Notes: generated from the letters alone by a model not told the origin. Positions 1 through 6,675 are shown, counted from the stretch's first letter. The stretch: 13,039 nt of DNA from JAUWQU01 sp964605095 (GCA_964605095.1 CAZSBS010000136.1:1-13039), one strand, 5' to 3'. Numbers and translations: made by a program.

Positions 1-171
1 GTCGACGCAGCTAAAGCCCCCCACCGCTTCCAGCCCAGCCGATGGGTGTTCCGGCGTAAATACACGCCCGGCCAGGCTTAGCGAGCCCGGGCCACTGAGG
101 CGCACGATAGCCTTGGCGGCAACCCCGGCCGCGGAGGAAATCGCAACGATCGTGTCGTCAGTCGGATACAT
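1..171 (-). CDS. mnmE: MnmE (TrmE) tRNA modification GTPase, N-terminal fragment
   Basis: This is the 5' end of a minus-strand gene that leaves the window on the left; 57 codons are visible, starting at ATG 171-169. The product begins MYPTDDTIVAI and continues with AIVRLSGPGS, which matches the opening of MnmE, where D-T-I-V-A-I and V-R-(I/L)-S-G-P are the hallmark of the N-terminal tetrahydrofolate-binding domain. MnmE is a GTPase that works with MnmG to place a carboxymethylaminomethyl group on U34 of certain tRNAs. The usual glycine- and arginine-rich loop between these two motifs reads SSAAGVAAKA here, a divergent form. The GTPase domain lies outside the window. No strong SD precedes the ATG, and a small hairpin (193-205) sits in the presumed leader. 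Identity rests on N-terminal motifs only. Confidence 0.85.
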   Translation of the reverse strand, partial: MYPTDDTIVAISSAAGVAAKAIVRLSGPGSLSLAGRVFTPEHPSAGLEAVGGFSCVD

Positions 172-501
172 GATTCGGTCTATGGTACGCCAGGCCGCTT
201 CGGCCGTGTCTGAATGAGTTCGTACTGACGCCGTAAGATTGTCCCCTCTGCCCTGCCGAAGAAGAAGAACAATATGCCCTGACGGGCACACTACGAACGC
301 CAGAGGCGTTTCCGGGCGGGTGCAATACGAACAGCCGCAAAGCAACCGGCTTTAAGGGCGCTGCCATGGCGCGGCACATCACAACTTGCCGACCTGGTGA
401 ACATCAGTGGTCAGAAAAGTGCTTGAACTTCGCCTTCCAAGCCGGTATGAAGGGATGTTTCAGTTGGTCGAAGACTTTTTTACAAGTGAAGAGGGTTATT
501 C
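172..501. other. Gene-free divergent spacer with clustered hairpins
   Basis: About 330 bp separate the divergent starts of mnmE and the zinc-ribbon gene. I see no credible protein here; the open frame at 158-382 minus has no protein-like composition and overlaps the mnmE start. Hairpins visible by eye are GGCCG/CGGCC (193-205), TGCCC/GGGCA (275-288), AACGCC/GGCGTT (296-310) and AGCCG/CGGCT (333-351). A related decamer appears three times: GTTCGTACTG at 218-227 on the plus strand, and GTTCGTAGTG (291-300) and GTTCGTATTG (323-332) on the minus strand. This suggests either a structured leader for mnmE or an old inverted-repeat element. The right-hand third holds the promoter of the zinc-ribbon gene. 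Confidence 0.5.
423..451 (+). promoter_or_regulatory. Sigma70-type promoter for the zinc-ribbon/rnhA genes
   Basis: TTGAAC (423-428) and TATGAA (446-451) are separated by 17 bp, an optimal spacer for a housekeeping sigma factor. The predicted start near 458 leaves a leader of about 44 nt before the ATG at 502. It is the only good pair I found in this spacer pointing right. Inferred from sequence match alone. Confidence 0.55.
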
Positions 502-1242
502 ATGGGTCAGATGCTTGATGGCTTGCTCAAGCTGCAATCTATAGAACGGGACCTTTCCCAGGTTCGTCGCCGACTGAAGTCCAGGCAGAGCGCCGTGGAC
601 CTCCAACAGCGGCGGATCGACCAGCACCAGCAGCAGTGGGATGCCCTCCACGAAAAGGCCAACACTCGCCGCAAAGACGCCGACAGGCACGAGTTGGACC
701 TTCGCCAGTCCGAGGATCACGTCGCCAAGCTCCGCTCGGCCCTCAACACGGCCAAGACCAACAAAGAATACGCAGCCGTCCTCACGCAGATCAATACCCT
801 CAAAGCCGACAACGCCAAGCTCGAAGAGAGCACGCTCAGGATAATCCAGGACGTGGACGCCGTGCATATCGAGGCCGACAAGGTCAAGCAGCAGATCGAG
901 GCCGAGAAAAAACGCCTCGATGAGATCATGCAGACCAATTCCGCGGAGATCGAAAGGCTCGACGGCATGCTGGCCGAGTTGAAGGCCAGGCGTGACCAGG
1001 CGGTCGTCGGCCTTGCCGCCGACAACCTGGCGGTCTTCCAGCGCGTTGCCGACCGATACGATGGCGAGGCGATGGCCCCCATTCAGATCGAGGGCAAGAA
1101 GCCGCCGTACGACTATATCTGCGGGGGCTGCTTCATGTCGCTCAGCGCCGAGCACGCGAATGCCCTTAAGGTGCGCGACGAGATCCGCACCTGTAACAAC
1201 TGCGGGCGCATCCTGTACATGGAGCCAAACCAGCCGACGTAA
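502..1242 (+). CDS. COG1579-family coiled-coil protein with C-terminal C4 zinc ribbon (CdsZ/FlgZ-like)
   Basis: A 246-residue protein. Residues about 5-165 are almost entirely charged, heptad-like coiled coil. The signature TNKEYAAVLTQI (86-97), typical of COG1579, sits at the turn between helices. The C-terminus carries a zinc ribbon with Cys207, Cys210, Cys231 and Cys234 (C-G-G-C and C-N-N-C). Characterised relatives are Helicobacter HP0958 (FlgZ) and Chlamydia CT398 (CdsZ), scaffold or chaperone-like proteins of flagellar and secretion systems; in most bacteria the role is unknown and I do not assign one. The start is supported by GAGGG (491-495), 6 nt before the ATG. The next gene is RNase HI, 73 bp downstream. 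This pairing also occurs in Mycobacterium (Rv2229c-Rv2228c), which supports both calls. No signal peptide or membrane segment is visible. Confidence 0.85.
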   Translation: MGQMLDGLLKLQSIERDLSQVRRRLKSRQSAVDLQQRRIDQHQQQWDALHEKANTRRKDADRHELDLRQSEDHVAKLRSALNTAKTNKEYAAVLTQINTLKADNAKLEESTLRIIQDVDAVHIEADKVKQQIEAEKKRLDEIMQTNSAEIERLDGMLAELKARRDQAVVGLAADNLAVFQRVADRYDGEAMAPIQIEGKKPPYDYICGGCFMSLSAEHANALKVRDEIRTCNNCGRILYMEPNQPT

Positions 1243-1315
1243 GGAGCCCGGCCATTACCAGCGTCTCGGCGCGATACCACAGCGGGAAATAGCGGAGTAG
1301 CGCGAAAGAGGACCA

Positions 1316-1756
1316 ATGAGCGGCAATTCGTTGCGAGTTACGGTGCATGTGGACGGCGGGGCACGCGGCAATCCCGGACCGGCCGGGGCAGGCGTGGTTA
1401 TATCCGACGCCGCCGACGGCGGGATAATTTACGAGGCGGGGCTTTTCCTCGGCCACGCTACCAACAACGTCGCGGAGTACAAGGGAATGCTCCATGGCCT
1501 GGAGGTGGCCCGGACGCTCAAGGCCCACGAGGTGGAGGTCGTCAGCGACTCGGAACTGCTCGTTCGGCAGATGATCGGGCAGTACAAGGTGAAGAACGCG
1601 GGGCTACTGCCGCTTTACAGGCAGGGCAAGGTCCTGGCCGCGGGCTTCAAGGCGTGCAGCTTCCGCCACGTGCGCCGCGAACAGAACGCCCCGGCCGATG
1701 CGCTGGTCAACCGGGCGATCGACGAAAAAAAGAATGTCGAAGGCGCGGCAAGGTAG
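1316..1756 (+). CDS. rnhA: Ribonuclease HI family protein
   Basis: A 146-residue single-domain RNase H that cleaves the RNA strand of RNA-DNA hybrids (R-loops, Okazaki primers) using two metal ions. The four catalytic carboxylates are visible in order: Asp13 in VDGGARGNPGP, Glu54 in TNNVAEYKG, Asp78 in VSDSELL and Asp128 in APADALVN. Motifs such as TNNVAEY, GQYKVKN and VRREQNAPAD place it with the short RNase HI branch lacking the E. coli basic protrusion, the branch that also appears fused to phosphatase domains in actinobacteria. No such fusion is present; the protein ends shortly after the last catalytic residue. GAGG (1308-1311) lies 4 nt before the ATG, a slightly short spacing. It probably shares the upstream promoter with the zinc-ribbon gene. 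The neighbouring primase gene fits a role in primer removal. A nested inverted repeat begins 5 nt after the stop. Confidence 0.9.
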   Translation: MSGNSLRVTVHVDGGARGNPGPAGAGVVISDAADGGIIYEAGLFLGHATNNVAEYKGMLHGLEVARTLKAHEVEVVSDSELLVRQMIGQYKVKNAGLLPLYRQGKVLAAGFKACSFRHVRREQNAPADALVNRAIDEKKNVEGAAR

Positions 1757-1761
1757 GCGTC

Positions 1762-1967
1762 AGGCCCGAAGGGCCGACAGCATTTAGCCGGGGGCGCAAG
1801 CCCCCGGTGGCGATGCGCATAACAGGAGAGCCCCGAAGGGGCGAAAGATAACTTAGCCTTGACATCCCATTGAAGCTGTTCTGTCGCCCCTTGCGGGGCT
1901 CATTGACGTAGGAGTCGGTTTCCGGGGGCTCACGCCCCCGGCTAAAGGCTGTCGGCCCTTCGGGCCT
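1762..1967. repeat. Nested inverted-repeat element (MITE-like) between rnhA and dnaG
   Basis: The outer arms are 1762-1807 and 1922-1967, each 46 bp, and are reverse complements with only three mismatches by eye. Each arm is a pair of hairpins: AGGCCCGAAGGGCC followed by CCGGGGGCGCAAGCCCCCGG. An inner pair of related arms, around AGCCCCGAAGGGGCG (1830-1843) and its counterpart CGCCCCTTGCGGGGCT (1885-1900), nests inside. The middle (about 1851-1876) is unique and has no coding capacity. The transcript could fold into one long cruciform or hairpin, so it may act as an mRNA 3'-end stabiliser for rnhA, a termination or attenuation point before dnaG, or simply be a miniature non-autonomous element. 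No transposase is present. Confidence 0.85.
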
Positions 1968-1991
1968 AACAACTCCCCTGAAGCCTGAACA

Positions 1992-3791
1992 ATGGCGCGG
2001 TTTTCGGAACAATTCATCCAGCAGGTCGCGCAGGCGACCGATATCGTCGAGTTGATCAGCCAATACGTCGCGCTGACAAAACGCGGACGCGAGTACGTCT
2101 GCGTCTGCCCGTTCCACGACGACCACAAGCCCTCCATGTACGTCGCGCCGGCAAAGCAGATATTCAAGTGCTTCTCCTGCGGCGCCGGCGGTGGCGTTTT
2201 CCAATTCCTGTGCCTGTACGAAAAACTGTCGTTCCCCGAGGCCATCAAGGCCTTGGCTGAAAGGGCCCACATACCCCTTCCGGCCGAGAGCTGCCAGGCC
2301 CCTGCCGGACCCGCCGGCATGAGCAAGACCGACCTGGCCGAGGTAGTGAACCTCGCGGCACGCTTCTACCGCGCCCAGCTTCGCGGCCAGGCCGGCGCCG
2401 CCGCGCTGGCCTACGCCCGCAGCCGGGGGTTTACCGACGATTCCATAGAACGCTTCGGCCTGGGCTACGCCCCGAGCGGATGGGACTCGCTGCTGCACGC
2501 CGCGCGAAGCAGGAACGTGCGCGACGCCCAACTCGCCGCCGCCGGGCTGGTGATCCAACGCGACGAGGGCGGCTACTACGACCGATTCCGCGACCGCCTG
2601 ATGTTCCCGATCCTGGATGCCGGCGGCAAGGTCATCGCCTTTGGCGGCCGGGCCCTGGACCCCAACGACCGTGCCAAGTACCTCAACAGCGCCGAGTCGA
2701 TCCTGTTCGACAAGTCCAGCAACCTTTTCGCGCTTAACTGGGCCCGCGAGGGCATCGTCGCCACCGGCACGGCCGTGGTGGCTGAAGGCTACCTCGACGC
2801 GCTTATCCCTCTCCAGGCGGGGATATCCAACATCGTAGCCACGCTGGGCACGTCGCTTACCGAACAGCACGTGAGGCTGCTGAGCCGCTACGCCCGCGAG
2901 GCGGTTCTTGTTTTCGACGCCGATGCAGCCGGGGCCAAGGCAGCCGACCGCGGGCTGGAGATGTTCCTGGCCCAGCGGATCCACGTCCGCGTCGCGACGA
3001 TCCCAGCCGGGAAAGATCCCTGCGATTTTGTCCTGGCTGAGGGCGCCGAAGCGTTTGGGCAACTGGTATCCGAGGCGCCCGACGCCCTCCAGTACGCATG
3101 GGACCGCCGCCAAGCGGCCTGGCAGTTGGCCGGCGGGAACCTGGCAGACCGCAGGGCCGTCATCGAGGATTTCCTGCGGATTGTCGTCACCAGCACGTCC
3201 TATGATGCGATAGATGAGATCCGTCGCGGGCAGTTGGCCCAGCACATCGCTCACATGCTCAACATCCCCGCGCCGGACCTCCAGCAGCAGATGCGGCGAA
3301 TGGCCAGACACCTGCGACGCGCCGACTCTCAGAACGCCCGGGCCGCCCGCGGGGCTGTCGAGAGCTGGACACCCGAAGCCGCGGCCGGCCAGGCCGAACG
3401 GGAATTGCTGGAAGTCCTTATCAACATGCCTGATATGTTCGATATCGCGGCTGAGAGGATCGACTGGCGGGACTTCCAGGACCCCGGCCTGAGGCAGGTC
3501 GCCGAGAGGGTCTGGACGCTCGGGCACGCTCACCGGCTGAGCCTGGAGGATTTACTGGCCGATGAGGCACTGATGGGCCTCGGCGGGCTGCTGACCGATT
3601 TGTCGGCCAACGGCGAGAAAAAAGGCAACTACGAGGCCACGCTCCATGGGGCGGTCTCGCATATACTTTACCTGCGCCAGGGCCGACAGCCCGATCAGCC
3701 GCCGGCCGAACCATACAGCGACGAGGCCCTCAACCAGGTCCTCCAGCAGCACCGCCCAGCCGATCTTCGCCGGCATCCGAAGATCACGTAG
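1992..3791 (+). CDS. dnaG: DNA primase DnaG
   Basis: A 599-residue primase, normal length for the family, which makes the RNA primers for chromosome replication at the fork with DnaB helicase. The N-terminal CHC2 zinc-binding domain shows Cys39, His42, Cys60 and Cys63 (CPFHDDHKPS, FKCFSCGAGG). The RNA polymerase core follows with RFRDRLMFPI (198-207), FGGRAL (217-222) and KYLNS (229-233). The TOPRIM catalytic core has Glu265 in VVAEGYLDA and the metal-binding DxD pair Asp309/Asp311 in LVFDADAAG, then GKDPCDF (340-346). The C-terminal part (about 400-599) is poorly conserved, as expected for the DnaB-binding region. The start chosen gives the standard N-terminus (ARFSEQFIQQV); no convincing SD precedes it. 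It sits immediately behind the nested inverted repeat and 154 bp before rpoD, the classic dnaG-rpoD order but without rpsU. Confidence 0.97.
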   Translation: MARFSEQFIQQVAQATDIVELISQYVALTKRGREYVCVCPFHDDHKPSMYVAPAKQIFKCFSCGAGGGVFQFLCLYEKLSFPEAIKALAERAHIPLPAESCQAPAGPAGMSKTDLAEVVNLAARFYRAQLRGQAGAAALAYARSRGFTDDSIERFGLGYAPSGWDSLLHAARSRNVRDAQLAAAGLVIQRDEGGYYDRFRDRLMFPILDAGGKVIAFGGRALDPNDRAKYLNSAESILFDKSSNLFALNWAREGIVATGTAVVAEGYLDALIPLQAGISNIVATLGTSLTEQHVRLLSRYAREAVLVFDADAAGAKAADRGLEMFLAQRIHVRVATIPAGKDPCDFVLAEGAEAFGQLVSEAPDALQYAWDRRQAAWQLAGGNLADRRAVIEDFLRIVVTSTSYDAIDEIRRGQLAQHIAHMLNIPAPDLQQQMRRMARHLRRADSQNARAARGAVESWTPEAAAGQAERELLEVLINMPDMFDIAAERIDWRDFQDPGLRQVAERVWTLGHAHRLSLEDLLADEALMGLGGLLTDLSANGEKKGNYEATLHGAVSHILYLRQGRQPDQPPAEPYSDEALNQVLQQHRPADLRRHPKIT

Positions 3792-3807
3792 GAGCTTTTC
3801 TCCATGT

Positions 3808-3842
3808 TGCCCTTTTTGCCCTTTTGCCTTTTTGCCTTTTTT
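3808..3842 (+). repeat. Degenerate tandem GCC(C)TTTT(TT) polypyrimidine tract
   Basis: Four imperfect copies of a 7-9 nt unit (GCCCTTTTT, GCCCTTTT, GCCTTTTT, GCCTTTTTT) follow the dnaG stop. The strand is almost purely pyrimidine. The T-runs could help release RNA polymerase after dnaG, but no stable hairpin precedes them, so a canonical intrinsic terminator is not supported. A small hairpin (TCCCCG/CGGGGA, 3848-3863) follows and abuts the rpoD -35 box. Confidence 0.6.
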
Positions 3843-3863
3843 CAGGGTCCCCGCCATCGGGGA

Positions 3864-3893
3864 TTGACTTATGCGAAGATGCTGGAATATAGT
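3864..3893 (+). promoter_or_regulatory. Sigma70-type promoter of rpoD
   Basis: TTGACT (3864-3869) and TATAGT (3888-3893) are spaced by 18 bp, each one mismatch from consensus. The predicted start near 3900 gives a leader of about 46 nt. An SD (AGGAG, 3934-3938) lies 7 nt before the rpoD ATG. This suggests rpoD can be transcribed independently of dnaG, as in other bacteria. The hairpin TCCCCG/CGGGGA at 3848-3863 touches the -35 box. Confidence 0.65.
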
Positions 3894-3945
3894 ATAGGGT
3901 TCGTTTACGTTCAGTTACGGCTATGCCGTTGCCAGGAGTCGCGGG

Positions 3946-5619
3946 ATGACGGACTCGCTAAGTTCGAGTGTTAAAAAGCTTATCGCCAAGGGCAAGCAGC
4001 GCGGTTATCTCACTTACGAGGAGATGAACGAGGACCTTCCCAACGATGCGGTTTCGCCGGACAAGTTGGACTCGTTGCTGATGACCCTCGACGAGTTGGG
4101 CATCGAACTGCTGGATGAGTCGGAAGTCGATCGTCGCGAGGCCTTCGCCGACGGCGAGGAGGAAGAGGCCCCCGCCGAGAAGGAAGAAGAGGAGAAGGCC
4201 GAGGTCGAGGAACTCGAATCCGGCAGCCGGAGGATTGATGACCCCGTCCGCATGTACCTCACGCAGATGGGCGAAATCCCCCTGCTGACGCGCGAGCAGG
4301 AGATCAACCTCGCCCGCAAGATCGAGATGACCCGCATGCACTTCCGCCGGCGGGTGCTCGAGAGCGACTACTGCATCCAGCAGGCGACGGAGATACTCAC
4401 GCAGGTCCACGACAGCGACCTGCCGTTCGACCGCACGATGAAGGTCTCGACCGCGGAGAACCTCTCCAAGGAGACCATCTCCGAGCGCATGCCCTCCAAC
4501 CTCGGCACGATCCAGAAGATCATCGTCTGCAACCAGAACGACTGGCAGACCATCCGCAACCCGCGAACAGTCCCCTCCACCCAGCGAAAGGCCCGGCGGA
4601 CCCTCTGGCGACGACGACGACGCGCAGCCAGGCTGGTGGAAGAACTCAGCCTGCGGACCAGCAAGATCCAGCCGCTGATGAAAAAGCTCCAGCACATCTC
4701 CGACAAGATGTGGGAGATCGAGCGGATGATCGCCGGAGCCGGCAAGAACGGCACGCCCCCCGAAGACGTCGAGGTAATGGGCGAGGAACTCGAAGGCATG
4801 ATCGACCTGGTCTACGAGGAGCCCGAACTGCTCCGCAAACGGGTCAAGGCCATCCAGAAAGTCTTCAACGACTACGAGCAGGCCAAACGAGAGCTCTCCG
4901 GCGGCAACCTCCGCCTGGTCGTCTCGATCGCCAAGAAATACCGCAACCGCGGGCTGTCGTTCCTGGACATCATCCAGGAAGGCAACACCGGCCTGATGAG
5001 GGCGGTGGACAAGTACGAGTACCGCCGCGGCTACAAGTTCAGCACCTACGCCACATGGTGGATCCGCCAGGCCATCACGCGAGCCATCGCCGATCACGCG
5101 CGCACCATCCGCATCCCCGTGCACATGATCGAGACGATGAGCAAGCTGCGGAATATCTCCAAACGCCTCGTCCAGGAGCTAGGCCGCGAGCCCACCATCG
5201 AGGAAATCGCCGTCCAGGCCGGCATGAGCGTGACCGAGGCGCGCCGCGTGCTGAAAATCTCGCGGCACCCCATCAGCCTCGACAGGCCCGTCGGCGAGAG
5301 CGAGGACAGCTACTTCGGCGACTTCATCGAGGATGAGACAGCCGAGAGCCCCGTCGAGTCCGCCGGCACGGAGATGCTCAAGGACCGCATCGAGGAAGTG
5401 CTAAAGACGCTGACCTACCGCGAGCGCGAGATCATCAAGCTCCGCTACGGCATAGGCGATGGCTACACCTACACGCTGGAAGAGGTCGGGCGAATCTTCA
5501 AGGTCACCCGCGAGCGCGTCCGCCAGGTCGAAGCCAAGGCCATCCGCAAACTCCAGCACCCCGTCCGCGCACGCAAACTCGAAGGCTTCCTCGACGGCTC
5601 GATGGTCAAGGGGGCGTAG
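3946..5619 (+). CDS. rpoD: RNA polymerase primary sigma factor RpoD (sigma70)
   Basis: A 557-residue primary sigma factor that directs RNA polymerase to housekeeping promoters. Region 1.1 is at about residues 4-60 (VKKLIAKGKQRGYLTYEEMN). A highly acidic stretch follows (70-92). Region 1.2 begins at DDPVRMYLTQMGEIPLLT (98-115). A long non-conserved segment with a basic patch, WRRRRRAAR (221-229), separates it from regions 2.1-2.4 at 318-398: NLRLVVSIAKKYRNRGLSF, DIIQEGNTGLMRAVDKYEY, then FSTYATWWIRQAITRAI, which holds the -10 recognition helix. Region 3 spans about 398-475. Region 4 spans 483-548, with RERVRQVEAKAIRKL as the -35-reading helix. The presence of 1.1 and the full length argue for the essential primary sigma rather than an alternative one. 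The start is fixed by AGGAG, 7 nt upstream. A GC-rich repeat begins 3 nt after the stop. Confidence 0.97.
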   Translation: MTDSLSSSVKKLIAKGKQRGYLTYEEMNEDLPNDAVSPDKLDSLLMTLDELGIELLDESEVDRREAFADGEEEEAPAEKEEEEKAEVEELESGSRRIDDPVRMYLTQMGEIPLLTREQEINLARKIEMTRMHFRRRVLESDYCIQQATEILTQVHDSDLPFDRTMKVSTAENLSKETISERMPSNLGTIQKIIVCNQNDWQTIRNPRTVPSTQRKARRTLWRRRRRAARLVEELSLRTSKIQPLMKKLQHISDKMWEIERMIAGAGKNGTPPEDVEVMGEELEGMIDLVYEEPELLRKRVKAIQKVFNDYEQAKRELSGGNLRLVVSIAKKYRNRGLSFLDIIQEGNTGLMRAVDKYEYRRGYKFSTYATWWIRQAITRAIADHARTIRIPVHMIETMSKLRNISKRLVQELGREPTIEEIAVQAGMSVTEARRVLKISRHPISLDRPVGESEDSYFGDFIEDETAESPVESAGTEMLKDRIEEVLKTLTYREREIIKLRYGIGDGYTYTLEEVGRIFKVTRERVRQVEAKAIRKLQHPVRARKLEGFLDGSMVKGA

Positions 5620-5622
5620 CTT

Positions 5623-5736
5623 GGTAGCCGGCGCAGCCCTGCGTAGCCCCCGGCGAAGCAGGGTAGCCGGGCTTGCCACCCCGGCGCGCCGGGGAAGGCG
5701 AAACCGGGTAGCCGGTTTACCCCGAGAGAAGTCGAG
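5623..5736. repeat. Repeat family R1, copy a: GC-rich hairpin cluster behind rpoD
   Basis: It opens with the 17-mer GGTAGCCGGCGCAGCCC (5623-5639), which recurs exactly at 12399-12415. AGCAGGGTAGCC (5657-5668) followed by GGGCTTGCCAC is also shared with 12423-12445. The block contains stem CCCTGC/GCAGGG (5637-5663), the perfect palindrome CCCCGGCGCGCCGGGG (5679-5694) and stem AAACCGG/CCGGTTT (5701-5718). No U-tract follows, so a role as an intrinsic terminator is possible but not shown. Position directly behind a stop codon is the same as for the second copy. Confidence 0.75.
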
Positions 5737-5757
5737 GGGCGGATTGCAAAGGAGCGA

Positions 5758-5883
5758 GGCCTGTTCGCTTCAGCGAGCAGGAAAGGCGGAATTGGGAAAA
5801 GCAAACAGCGGAACCGGGGACACGGAACCGGCTATTGGGAACCTGGAACAGGTTGTGCGTGATACCTGCTCGCTTTGCGAGCA
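5758..5883. repeat. Inverted repeat around GCTCGCNNNGCGAGCAGG
   Basis: TTCGCTTCAGCGAGCAGG (5764-5781) is complementary to CCTGCTCGCTTTGCGAGC (5865-5882) with a few mismatches; each arm is itself a small hairpin. Between them lies a low-complexity stretch with recurring GGAACC (about 5808-5850). A related CCTGCTCGCCTCAG occurs at about 12473-12486, next to R1 copy b, so this arm seems to travel with the R1 family. No protein-coding signal is visible in this whole gap between rpoD and hicB (5620-6016). Confidence 0.6.
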
Positions 5884-5921
5884 TGGTGGGCTCCGTACCT
5901 GCTGCTGCTGCTTTTTCAACT

Positions 5922-5968
5922 CCTCTCCCTTGAGGGAGAGGGTGGCCCTTCAGGGCCGGCTGAGGGTG
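5922..5968 (+). repeat. Repeat family R3, copy a: CTCTCCC/GGGAGAG plus GGCCC/GGGCC hairpins
   Basis: Two hairpins in a row: CCTCTCCCT/AGGGAGAGG (5922-5941) and GGCCCTTCAGGGCC (5944-5957), ending in GGCTGAGGGTG. The same order of motifs is found in reverse orientation at 9097-9171, inside the adaptor gene. Repeats of this general form (CTCTCCC-TTGA-GGGAGAG with a trailing GTGAGGGTG) are, as I recall, common intergenic repeats in many GC-rich bacteria; this is recalled, not checked. There is no coding content. Confidence 0.65.
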
Positions 5969-6016
5969 CCCTTAGGCAAGGGGATTTACGGTTTCAAGCA
6001 GGGGTGAAGTCACCGC

Positions 6017-6490
6017 TCACCTTTGGGCCTTTTTGGCGGTGGCACTGGCCTTGGCCTTGCCGCGAAAGGCAGGCCGGGGCTTGGCGGCGTCGGTCTGGGC
6101 GGCCATGTAACTGACGGCCGCGCGGGCGAGCAGGCCGCTTCGCGTCTGGCCTTGGGCCTTGGCGCAGCGGTCAACAGCATCGAGCACCCGCTCCGGCAGG
6201 GTGATGTTTACTCGCTTCGCGAGGATTCGCAGGTTTGACTCATCGGCCGCCACCACGGCCCAGACGCCGTCGGCGTAGTCCGGGTTGCCCTTGTGCTGCT
6301 CAATGCTCGACGGCTCGGGAATAGGCACGCCATCCTCGATCAAGCCCTCCAGGTGCAGTTCGATGGCCTCCCTGGCCATCGCGAGGGCATCGTCCATCGT
6401 CGCACCCGCGCTGAAGCATCCGGGCAGGTCGGGAACCGTCACGCCGTAGTCTGAGTCCTTGTCCTTGTGAATAACAACAGGATAGTTCAT
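6017..6490 (-). CDS. hicB: HicB-family antitoxin
   Basis: A 157-residue antitoxin that binds and masks HicA and, through its DNA-binding domain, represses the pair's own promoter. Residues 1-70 form the degenerate RNase-H-like HicB fold: YPVVIHKDKDSDYGVTVPDLPGCFSAGATMDDAL..A.EAIELHLEGL, with the typical DLPGCFSAG core. Residues about 92-129 (KRVNITLPERVLDAVDRCAK...RSGLLARAAVSYM) are a ribbon-helix-helix DNA-binding domain. The tail (135-157) is rich in Lys and Ala and may be disordered. The ATG (6490-6488) overlaps the hicA TGA by 4 nt, giving translational coupling; GGAG lies 5 nt upstream within hicA. The likely operator is the palindrome at 6679-6695. Confidence 0.93.
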   Translation of the reverse strand: MNYPVVIHKDKDSDYGVTVPDLPGCFSAGATMDDALAMAREAIELHLEGLIEDGVPIPEPSSIEQHKGNPDYADGVWAVVAADESNLRILAKRVNITLPERVLDAVDRCAKAQGQTRSGLLARAAVSYMAAQTDAAKPRPAFRGKAKASATAKKAQR

Positions 6491-6675
6491 GGCTTCTCCA
6501 ATCCAGCCTGGCGAAAGATCGATCTTACCGTGCCAATAGGCAGGTCCCGCTTCGGGTGAGGGACCGTCACCAGGGCCGTCTTGCTCGCATGGCGGAACTG
6601 GTGATGGCTGCCCTTGGTGCGGACCAAAACCCAGCCATCGGCTTTCAGCCTGCGAATGATCTCCCGGCTGTCCAT
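6487..6675 (-). CDS. hicA: HicA-family mRNA interferase toxin
   Basis: A 62-residue toxin with a dsRBD-like fold that cleaves mRNA independently of the ribosome. It shows the family motifs SREIIRRLKADGWVLVRTKGSHHQF and VTVPHPKRDLPIGTVRSIFRQAG; His24 in KGSHHQF is the expected catalytic residue. An in-frame ATG eight codons upstream (6699) exists, but it lies upstream of the predicted -10 box (6690-6685), so it should not be on the transcript; family alignment also favours the start at 6675. With transcription starting near 6679, the mRNA would have a leader of only 3-4 nt, hence little or no SD. Toxin-first order with a 4-nt overlap into hicB is standard for hicAB. All key residues are present, so it is probably active. 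Confidence 0.93.
   Translation of the reverse strand: MDSREIIRRLKADGWVLVRTKGSHHQFRHASKTALVTVPHPKRDLPIGTVRSIFRQAGLEKP

Noticed and set aside
158..382. 74-codon minus-strand frame upstream of mnmE
   Set aside because: It overlaps the mnmE start in another frame, has no protein-like hydrophobic pattern and runs through the hairpin cluster.
390..425. Resemblance to a signal-recognition-particle RNA core (CTGGTGAAC, GGTCAG)
   Set aside because: The conserved GGAAGCAGCC-type asymmetric loop and a surrounding long hairpin are missing.
1859..1890. Perfect TTGACA (1859-1864) as a dnaG promoter
   Set aside because: No acceptable -10 hexamer occurs 16-19 bp downstream.
1707..3533. 608-codon open frame on the minus strand
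   Set aside because: Antisense to dnaG, no domain, and it reads through both arms of the nested inverted repeat, which explains its internal repeated peptide.
3958..5124. 388-codon minus-strand frame opposite rpoD
   Set aside because: Composition is Leu/Val/Asp low-information and the sense strand encodes an unambiguous sigma factor.
5623..6016. Possible CRISPR array or tRNA in the rpoD-hicB gap
   Set aside because: Repeats are hairpin-like and irregularly spaced with no constant spacer length, and no cloverleaf or CCA end is visible.
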